A stretch of 40,919 nt of DNA, from positions 1 through 40,919 of the forward strand of contig PVBP01000022.1 in the NCBI GenBank assembly GCA_002995625.1, written 5' to 3'. This document shows, one piece after another, positions 35,122 through 40,919 of this stretch. The stretch's first letter is position 1, and the number at the start of each line of letters is the position of its first letter. A program made the translations under genes and the position numbers. The notes beneath the pieces are model-generated. The model did not search any database. It saw only the letters and a list, made by a program, of their open reading frames with translations, and was not told the origin of the DNA. The stretch comes from Lysobacteraceae bacterium. GTDB taxonomy: Bacteria > Pseudomonadota > Gammaproteobacteria > Xanthomonadales > Ahniellaceae.

Positions 35122-37731
35122 TCAGATCGGGCAGGACTTCGCGATCGCGGCCGACCCGGCCGTGAACTGGCGCCGGATCACGACCCGCGCCGAGGCCGTG
35201 AGCCCCGCGGCGTTGCGGATCGTGTACGTGAACGCGTCGGCACCGCAGAACGACGCGCGCGGCGTGTACCGGACCGTGCCATCGGGCAGGATCTCGGCGC
35301 TGCCGCGGATCGGGTTCGACGCCGCGATCACGGTCAGCGCAAGCCCCTGCGGATCGGAATCGTTCGCGAGCACCGCGATCACGATCGGCACCAGGTCATA
35401 GGCGCCGGGCACGATGCCCTCGTCGTCGACCGCGATCGGAGGCAGCGGCGCGGCGACCGTGATCGTCAGCGTCGACGACGCCTCGAGGCCGGCGTTGTTG
35501 CGGATCCGGTAGCGCAGCACCTCGGTGCCGAAGAAGGTCGCCGCCGGACGATAGGTCACGCGGCCATCGGGCGTGAAGCTGACGGTGCCGTTCGCCGCGC
35601 CCTCGGCCGCGACCAGCGTCAGCACGTCATCGGCCGGATCGCTGTCGTTCGCCAGCACGTTGACGGTCACCGGCGTCGCGAACGGCGTCGTCGCGCTGTC
35701 GGGGTTCGCGACCGGCGGGTCGGCGACGACCGTCACGTCGACCCGGCCCTCGGCCTCGAGGCCGGCGCCATTGCGGATCCGGTACGTGAATCCGTCGTTG
35801 CCGGCGAAGCCCGGGCGCGGCGTGTAGGTGACGCGCCCGGCCGCGCTGAAGCTCACCGAGCCATGCGCCGGATTCGCGACCGCGACCAGCGTCAGCGTGT
35901 CGCCGGCCGGATCGGTGTCGTTCGCAAGCACGTCGATCGTGACCGGCTGGTTGCGTCGGGTCGTCGCCCGGTCGGGGTTGGCGACCGGCGCCTGCGCGGC
36001 GACGGTGATCCGGACCGTGGCGGTCGCGGTCAGCGCGCCGTCGCTGATCGTGTACGTGAAGCTGTCGGCCCCGACGAACCCGGTGCGCGGGACATAGCGG
36101 ATCGCGGCGCCTGCGATCGTCGCGCTGCCGTTGGCCGGCGTCGTCACCGCGACGATCGTCAGCGCGTCACCGTCGGGATCGGAATCGTTCGCCAGCACCG
36201 GGATCGCGACGCCCGGGGAGTTGCGCGGCACCGTCGCGAGGTCGTCGACCGCGACCGGGGGCCGGTTGACCAGCACCTGCGGCCCGAGCGTCTCGACCGT
36301 CTCCGCGGACTCGATCCGGTAGACGTCGACGGTCCGCTTGTGCGCGACCGGGTTGCGCAGCGCGCGCTCGATCCAAGCCGCCGGCACCGCGACCGGCTCG
36401 CGCGTCCAGCGGATCCGGACTTCCGGCGGCGCCGGCTCGCCCGGCTCGACCCGCTCCTCGACGGTCAGGAACGAGACGTCGACGCGCCGGTTCCTGGCCC
36501 GGTTCGCGGGGCCGTCGTTCGGGAAGCGCGGTTCGGATTCGCCGGCACCACGAAGGTCGATCTCCGCCTCGGGGACGCCCTGCGCGACGAGGAAGTCGGC
36601 GACCGCGCGGGCGCGGCGCTCGGAGAGCCGCTGGTTGTAGGCCTCCGGGCCGAGGTCGCAGGTGTGGCCGACGACCGCGATCCGCGACACGCGCCGGTCC
36701 GACAGGATCGCATCGACGATCGCGGCGAGCTCGGCGCGGTCGCCGTCGCGCAGCGCGAAGCGGTCGAGCTCGAAGAACGCCGCCGCGTCCATGCCGACCT
36801 CGTTGCGGATCACGACCGGCTCGGGCTCGCGCGCGGCGACCTCCTCGCGGACCTCGACCTCGCGGTAGGGCTCGACCGGTCGCCAGGCGCCCGCGCCGCC
36901 GAAGTCGTAGCGCCACCAGAGCCAGGCGCGGGTGTCGCGCTCGTCGCGCGCGAAGTCGCCGTTCCGGCGCAGCGTCTCGACCGTCAGCGCGAGGCTCGAG
37001 CCGCTGCCCGGGAGGAACTTCTCGAGCCCGAGCGACAATGTGGTCTGGCGCGACCCGAAGTCGCCCCACTCGTGGTCGAGCCCGCCGCGCAGGCGCAGCG
37101 CGGCGTCGTCGAGGTAGCGGCCGAGGCGCCCACCGACGCCGCGGTCGTAGGCCTTCTCGAAGCCGCGCGTGGTCGTGGTCAGCGTGCGCTGCTGGGTGAA
37201 CGGACGCCCGCCTGGCGTGACGCCGGTGATCGTCGACCGCTCGACCACGACCCGGGTGTCGACCAGGCGCTCGTCGGTGAGGCCCGCCGACAGATAACCC
37301 TCGGCGAACCAGCGCTCGCGCTCGAGCCCGAAGCCGAGCGTCGCCTTGCGGTCGTCGAAGGGATTCCGGTCCACGGCGAGGAAGCCCTTGGCGACGCGGA
37401 CCGCGTCCGGGCGCTCGATCGTGTCCTCGCGCGTCGCGCCGCCGAGCAGCCAGTGCCGGGCGAGCTTGAGACCGCCGGCGCCGCCGCGGCCGAACCAGCC
37501 CTCGGCAAGCCAGGCCGATCGCCCGTCCGCGCCGAACACGGCGAGGAACTCGCCGCTCGCATCGCCGTCGTCGGTGAACCCGAGGCCAATCCGGCCATTC
37601 GAGCCGACGTAGGTGATCGGGATGGCGCCCTCGCCGGCCGTCGGCGCCGGCGCGCGGTTCGGATCCTGGGCCACCGCGGCGCCGGTTCCGGCGAGCAGCA
37701 GCACGGCGAGAACGCGGAGGAGCTGGCGCAT
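35122..37731 (-). CDS. Large secreted OmpA-domain protein with four tandem Ig/cadherin-like repeats
   Basis: 869 residues. A signal peptide (MRQLLRVLAVLLLAGTGAAVAQ) leads into about 270 residues of alternating beta-strand pattern, possibly an outer-membrane barrel. An OmpA-like peptidoglycan-binding domain follows (about 315-425; FFELDRFALRDGDRAEL, VVGHTCDLGPEAYNQRLSERRARAVADFL, NRARNRRVDV). After a linker there are four tandem repeats of about 90 residues. Each starts PPVAVDD/PVANPD, carries VLANDSDPxGDxLT and ends in an F-x-Y-x-I strand, in the style of cadherin/VCBS-like repeats. The last repeat has an extra Cys (SFCGAD) that could pair with the C-terminal KSCPI. Probably an envelope adhesin or scaffold. 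The ATG at 37731 is preceded by a GGGGGTTT-type stretch only. Confidence 0.8.
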   Translation of the reverse strand: MRQLLRVLAVLLLAGTGAAVAQDPNRAPAPTAGEGAIPITYVGSNGRIGLGFTDDGDASGEFLAVFGADGRSAWLAEGWFGRGGAGGLKLARHWLLGGATREDTIERPDAVRVAKGFLAVDRNPFDDRKATLGFGLERERWFAEGYLSAGLTDERLVDTRVVVERSTITGVTPGGRPFTQQRTLTTTTRGFEKAYDRGVGGRLGRYLDDAALRLRGGLDHEWGDFGSRQTTLSLGLEKFLPGSGSSLALTVETLRRNGDFARDERDTRAWLWWRYDFGGAGAWRPVEPYREVEVREEVAAREPEPVVIRNEVGMDAAAFFELDRFALRDGDRAELAAIVDAILSDRRVSRIAVVGHTCDLGPEAYNQRLSERRARAVADFLVAQGVPEAEIDLRGAGESEPRFPNDGPANRARNRRVDVSFLTVEERVEPGEPAPPEVRIRWTREPVAVPAAWIERALRNPVAHKRTVDVYRIESAETVETLGPQVLVNRPPVAVDDLATVPRNSPGVAIPVLANDSDPDGDALTIVAVTTPANGSATIAGAAIRYVPRTGFVGADSFTYTISDGALTATATVRITVAAQAPVANPDRATTRRNQPVTIDVLANDTDPAGDTLTLVAVANPAHGSVSFSAAGRVTYTPRPGFAGNDGFTYRIRNGAGLEAEGRVDVTVVADPPVANPDSATTPFATPVTVNVLANDSDPADDVLTLVAAEGAANGTVSFTPDGRVTYRPAATFFGTEVLRYRIRNNAGLEASSTLTITVAAPLPPIAVDDEGIVPGAYDLVPIVIAVLANDSDPQGLALTVIAASNPIRGSAEILPDGTVRYTPRASFCGADAFTYTIRNAAGLTASARVVIRRQFTAGSAAIAKSCPI

Positions 37732-37923
37732 GGAAACCCCCTTTGGCGGATCACCCGCAACACCGGCGCGAGATTACCCTTTCGTGACGGGCGCCGCCGC
37801 GACACGGCGCACGGCGCCACGGTCGGCGCGCCCGGCGGCGGTCGCGTCTCGCGACCCGGACCCCCGGCATAATCGTCGGCCCGGGCAGGCCGGTGCCGCC
37901 CGGATCCGCCTGGAGTCCCGCCG

Positions 37924-38847
37924 ATGTCGCTCGATCCCGCCCTGCACGCCCGCATCCACGGGCTCGTCACCAGCCAGCGCGTCGTGCTGTTCATGAAGGG
38001 CACCCGACACAGCCCGCGCTGCGGCTTTTCCGCGGCCGCGGTCAGCGCGCTCGACGCGGTCCTCGACGACTACGCCACCGTCGACGTGCTCGCCGACGAG
38101 GCCATCCGCCAGGGCATCAAGGTCTACGGCAACTGGCCGACGATCCCGCAGCTCTACATCGACGGCGAGCTCATCGGCGGCAGCGACATCATCCAGCAGA
38201 TGCTGAACACCGGCGACCTCCATCGTGCGCTCGGCCTCGAGCCGCAGGACCGCGTCGCGCCGCGGATCGCGATCACCGACGCCGCGGCCGCGGCGATCCG
38301 CGCGGCGATGCCCGACGGGACCGACGAGGTGCTGCACCTCGCGATCGACGGCGCCTTCCGTCCCCAGTTCCTGCTGAAGCCCGCGAGCGGCCACGAGCTC
38401 GTCGCCGAGTCGAACGGGATCCGGGTCCACTTCGATGCCGCGAGCGCGCGCAGGGCCGAGGGCCTCGAGATCGACTGGGTCGATGGCCTTCGCGGCCAGG
38501 GCCTCACGATCCGCAATCCGAACGCGCCGCCGGCCGTCGAGTCGATCGACGTCGCCGAACTCAAGCGCCGCCTCGACGCGGGCGCGGTGACCGTGGTCGA
38601 CGTGCGGCCCGCGGCCGAGCGCGCGCTGGCGCCGTTCGCGGGCGCCGAGAACCTCGACGACGGTGGCCTCGAGCGCGTGCAGGCCCTGCCGAAGGACACC
38701 GCGCTCGCGTTCCTGTGTCATTTCGGGAACTCGAGCCGGGGCGCCGCCGAGCACTTCCGCGGGCTCGGCTTCACCCGGGTCGCGAACGTCGAGGGCGGCA
38801 TCGACGCGTGGGCGCGCGAGATCGATCCCGCAGTGCCGCGGTACTGA
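37924..38847 (+). CDS. Monothiol glutaredoxin (Grx4) fused to an A-type-carrier-like domain and a rhodanese domain
   Basis: 307 residues in three parts. Grx4-type monothiol glutaredoxin (1-105) with CGFS at Cys33 and the glutathione-binding YGNWPTIPQLYIDGELIGGSDI. A middle domain (112-200) patterned like IscA/HesB (RIAITDAAAAAIRAAMP, VDGLRGQGLTIRNPNAP) but with no cysteine, so unable to bind a cluster itself. A rhodanese-like domain (205-300) with Cys265 in LCHFGNSSRG. CGFS glutaredoxins carry or insert [2Fe-2S] clusters, and a rhodanese could deliver sulfane sulfur. GGAG seven nt upstream supports the ATG. Exact role inferred from parts. Confidence 0.87.
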   Translation: MSLDPALHARIHGLVTSQRVVLFMKGTRHSPRCGFSAAAVSALDAVLDDYATVDVLADEAIRQGIKVYGNWPTIPQLYIDGELIGGSDIIQQMLNTGDLHRALGLEPQDRVAPRIAITDAAAAAIRAAMPDGTDEVLHLAIDGAFRPQFLLKPASGHELVAESNGIRVHFDAASARRAEGLEIDWVDGLRGQGLTIRNPNAPPAVESIDVAELKRRLDAGAVTVVDVRPAAERALAPFAGAENLDDGGLERVQALPKDTALAFLCHFGNSSRGAAEHFRGLGFTRVANVEGGIDAWAREIDPAVPRY

Positions 38848-38905
38848 GCGGCGAGGACCACGCACGCCGACCGGCCCGTCCGAGGGCTGGCATGCCGCGC
38901 CGAAA

Positions 38906-38921
38906 TGTGCGACAGGTCACA
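38906..38921. promoter_or_regulatory. CRP/Clp-like operator
   Basis: TGTGC-GACAGG-TCACA matches the TGTGA-N6-TCACA consensus at 9 of 10 positions. Its centre lies about 92 bp before the predicted transcription start of the small lipoprotein gene, a spacing on the same face of the helix as class I activator sites. Confidence 0.55.
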
Positions 38922-38970
38922 CTTCGGTCGTCCGAGCCTGACCCGAGGCTGCACCTGGAACGTGAAGTGC

Positions 38971-38999
38971 TTCACAGTGCTTCGTTCCGGGGTTAGATT
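38971..38999 (+). promoter_or_regulatory. Sigma-70-type promoter for the small lipoprotein gene
   Basis: TTCACA (38971-38976) and TAGATT (38994-38999) are separated by 17 nt. They differ from TTGACA/TATAAT at one and two positions. The -35 box lies within an inverted repeat (GTGAAG-TG-CTTCAC, 38962-38975). Transcription would begin near 39006, about 40 nt before the start codon. Confidence 0.55.
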
Positions 39000-39045
39000 G
39001 CAGTCGTTGGACACGGGTGCACCGACCACGGTGCGGGAGGGCCCG

Positions 39046-39357
39046 ATGCAACGATGGTTCGGTGTCGCGGCGTTCGCGATCGCGGCGGGCGGATGCGGTG
39101 GTGGCGTCGATCCGGCCGTCGTCGCCTGCGAGAAGGCGATCGCGGAACAGCTGACCGACCGCGCCTACACGCTCGACCGGGCCGACATGACCCGCAGGCT
39201 CACCCGGGACGGCGATCGCGGCCAGATCGAATCGACGGTCTGGTTCAACAAGGGCCTGCCCAACGAACTCGCGCAGACCTTCACCTGCCAGGTCCTCTAC
39301 GACCCGACCGATGCGCGAGCCGAGCCCGCGGTCACCGGGCTCAAGTTCGTCTGGTGA
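39046..39357 (+). CDS. Small putative lipoprotein of unknown function
   Basis: 103 residues that I do not recognise. MQRWFGVAAFAIAAGGC looks like a short lipoprotein signal with Cys17 as the lipidated residue, though the -3 position is not the usual Leu. The mature part has two more cysteines (VACEKAI, TFTCQVLYD) that could form a disulfide, and a strand-rich C-terminal half (QIESTVWFNKGL, AEPAVTGLKFVW). GGGAGG five nt before the ATG fixes the start. A consensus-like promoter and a CRP/Clp-like site lie upstream, so expression is probably regulated on its own. A 7-bp hairpin (39358-39364 with 39374-39380) directly follows the stop but has no T run. Confidence 0.7.
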   Translation: MQRWFGVAAFAIAAGGCGGGVDPAVVACEKAIAEQLTDRAYTLDRADMTRRLTRDGDRGQIESTVWFNKGLPNELAQTFTCQVLYDPTDARAEPAVTGLKFVW

Positions 39358-39677
39358 GGACCCGAAGCGGATCCGGGTCCCGACCAGCGGGCCAAGCCTC
39401 TCGTCCTATCCCCGCGGGCCGAGTCCGATCGGGGCCGCTCGCGTGCGTCCGACCCTGGCGATCTGATCGTCGAGCGTGAGTACCGTGCCGCAGCGGCTTC
39501 GGTCCGAGACACCGGTCAGCGACGGCGGCGGCTGAGACGTCGTCAGACGGATTCGGCGCGCTGATTCTCAATGAGGAGTGTCTTGAAAACCGGTCGGCGC
39601 GGTGTTGCAGTGCCGACGTCGCCGACCGGCTCGTCCTCGGGCTCGGGTTGCGGCGCGGCCGATCCCGGGAGCATGCG
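39358..39677. other. 320-bp gap between the small lipoprotein gene and the delta-60 repeat gene
   Basis: Contains the hairpin immediately after the lipoprotein stop (39358-39380) and a weak promoter-like pair, TTGAAA (39583-39588) with TGCAGT (39606-39611) at 17-nt spacing, ahead of the next gene. Short open frames in both directions have no recognisable product or coding character. Confidence 0.5.
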
Positions 39678-40919
39678 ATGGACAGGAACCTCAGAGCCCG
39701 CTTCGCGCGCGTCGCCCTTGCCGCGACCATCGCCGCGAGCCCGGCCTCCGCGGCGCCGCCACGCGACGGGCTCCACGACCCCGGTTTCGGCACGCAGGGC
39801 ATCCGCGAGCTGTCGGTCTGGCCATCCCCAGGGCAGCCCTTCCCGATTTCCCGCATCGATGGCGTCGCCGTGGATGCGCAGGGTCGCATCTATCTCCTGA
39901 CCTGGGATTACTTCGAGAGCGCGCCCTTGCTGGCCGTCGTCCGGCTCGACCGTCGCGGCGAGATCGACCCCGAGTACGGCGAGGCCGGGCGCGCCAGCGT
40001 GCCGATGGCTGGCGCCGCGCTGAGCTGGCGAATTTCACCGGTGATCGTCGTCGAGCCGGACGGGACCGCATTCGTCGCGGCGATCCGCAATCGGGACGGG
40101 TCGGGTCTCTGTACCGCGCTGCATCGACTGAATCGGGACGGCAGCCACGACAGCGGATTCCAGCCGTTTCCTCCGGATCGCTGCACCGATTTCGGTGCTC
40201 CGCTGGCACCGCCCTTGGAGGACTGGCGCGTCGGCCTCCAGGTCCATCAGGGTCAGATCCTGCTCGTGGGCCCGACCGGTTCGGGCGGACCGGAACCGGG
40301 CACTGGCCTTGCGCGCCTCACGACCGCGGGCCAACCGGTCGCCGGATTCGGCAGCAATGGCCTGCTGCGCCCGGCCGCCTGGGGGAGAGGCCTCTCGCTG
40401 GACGGCCACCGAACGGTGGGTCTCCGGAATCTTTGCCTGAGCGCGCTCGACCCGTCCGGTCAACTCGATCCGGATTTCGGCAACGGGGGATGTGCGCCGC
40501 TCGCCATGCCGGATCCGGCCTTCTTCGTCTACGACCTGCTGCGCGACGACTCGAATCGGATCGTGACGTTCGGCATCGGCTCCGCGTGGCACGGGAGCAT
40601 CTGCCGGGCCTGCCTCTCACGCCGACTCGTGACGGGCGCGCTCGACGTCAACTTCAATCCCGACGGGCTCGGACCCGCGCCGCCCGGCTGGGCATACCTC
40701 TGGCCGCGCACGGCTCCGGACGCCCGGTTCGTCGTGCCGGAAACGGTGATCGCGCGGTCGGGTTCGCGGCTGGCGGCCGTCGCGGCCATCGGCCCTGGCT
40801 CGCCCGGCACGTCCGTCGAGGTCGTCGCGCTGACGGCCGACGGCGAGCCGGACCCGCGCTTCGGTGACGAATCGAAGCCCGGTCGGCGCGCGCTCAGGTT
40901 CGACGGGAACTCCTACCAG
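39678..40919 (+). CDS. Secreted delta-60-repeat beta-propeller-like protein, 3'-partial
   Basis: At least 414 residues; the frame runs off the window end without a stop. A signal peptide (MDRNLRARFARVALAATIAASPASAAPP) is followed by repeated delta-60-type units, each ending in a LDPxFG-like motif: HDPGFGTQG, IDPEYGEAGRA, LDPDFGNGG, PDPRFGDES. These repeats probably fold as a propeller on exported proteins. Several cysteines (SGLCTALHR, DRCTDFG, LRNLCLSA, GGCAPL, SICRACLS) suggest disulfides outside the cytosol. GGGAG six nt upstream supports the ATG. Function unknown. Confidence 0.78.
   Translation, partial: MDRNLRARFARVALAATIAASPASAAPPRDGLHDPGFGTQGIRELSVWPSPGQPFPISRIDGVAVDAQGRIYLLTWDYFESAPLLAVVRLDRRGEIDPEYGEAGRASVPMAGAALSWRISPVIVVEPDGTAFVAAIRNRDGSGLCTALHRLNRDGSHDSGFQPFPPDRCTDFGAPLAPPLEDWRVGLQVHQGQILLVGPTGSGGPEPGTGLARLTTAGQPVAGFGSNGLLRPAAWGRGLSLDGHRTVGLRNLCLSALDPSGQLDPDFGNGGCAPLAMPDPAFFVYDLLRDDSNRIVTFGIGSAWHGSICRACLSRRLVTGALDVNFNPDGLGPAPPGWAYLWPRTAPDARFVVPETVIARSGSRLAAVAAIGPGSPGTSVEVVALTADGEPDPRFGDESKPGRRALRFDGNSYQ

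Noticed and set aside
39563-39577. Fur-box-like stretch (TGATTCTCAATGAGG) before the delta-60 repeat gene
   Set aside because: Only a partial half-site resemblance, without the second inverted half; too weak to list as an operator.

Overview
The window looks like a chromosomal replication-origin region from a high-GC gammaproteobacterium, most likely of the Xanthomonadales/Lysobacterales or a close relative. The clue is gene order: a minus-strand dnaA-dnaN-recF-gyrB block lies a few genes from a tonB-exbB-exbD-exbD cluster with pdxJ beside it, an arrangement I associate with Xanthomonas-type genomes. Protein similarity is judged by eye only; no search was run.

Layout. 1-4342 (+): a secreted subtilisin-like protease, cut at the window edge, overlapping a secreted beta-propeller protein with a C-terminal sorting-type anchor. 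Base composition here is visibly less GC-rich than in the rest. 4380-6152 (-): an ArnT-like membrane glycosyltransferase. 6260-10879 (+): a tightly packed run of an orphan gspF-like gene, ftsE, ftsX, a double-receiver response regulator and ung. 10848-11492 (-): a NarL/LuxR-type regulator. 11618-13483 (+): a lipoprotein 3-hydroxybutyrate-oligomer hydrolase. 13487-14287 (-): a rhomboid protease. 14414-16879 (+): a membrane diguanylate cyclase and an RlmI-like rRNA methyltransferase. 16886-17985 (-): a fatty-acid-hydroxylase-type enzyme with a DCC thiol-disulfide protein. 18068-19620 (+): a phosphopantetheinyl transferase and pdxJ.

19688-26193 (-) is an envelope block: an inactive-transglutaminase 7TM protein, a RimK-like ATP-grasp ligase, a secreted TPR protein, then TonB, ExbB and two ExbD proteins, closed by a clear intrinsic terminator. 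26194-26703 is a gene-free stretch. It holds a diverged second copy of the last 19 codons of gyrB plus its downstream flank, and a pair of back-to-back palindromes. 26704-33012 (-) is gyrB-recF-dnaN-dnaA. Two parS-type palindromes lie inside recF, and a cluster of DnaA-box-like 9-mers lies between dnaN and dnaA (probable oriC).

33122-35037 (+): an AlaA-type aminotransferase and an SGNH hydrolase, where many gammaproteobacteria have rpmH-rnpA. 35122-37731 (-): a large secreted protein with an OmpA-like domain and four Ig/cadherin-like repeats. 37924-38847 (+): a glutaredoxin/A-type-carrier-like/rhodanese fusion. 39046-39357 (+): a small lipoprotein with a good promoter and a CRP/Clp-like site upstream. 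39678-end (+): a secreted delta-60-repeat protein, cut at the window edge.

No tRNA, rRNA, CRISPR array or insertion sequence was recognised. The most unusual observation is the second gyrB 3' end, whose four coding differences from the intact gene are all synonymous. That suggests it descends from another functional gyrB rather than from simple local duplication and decay.
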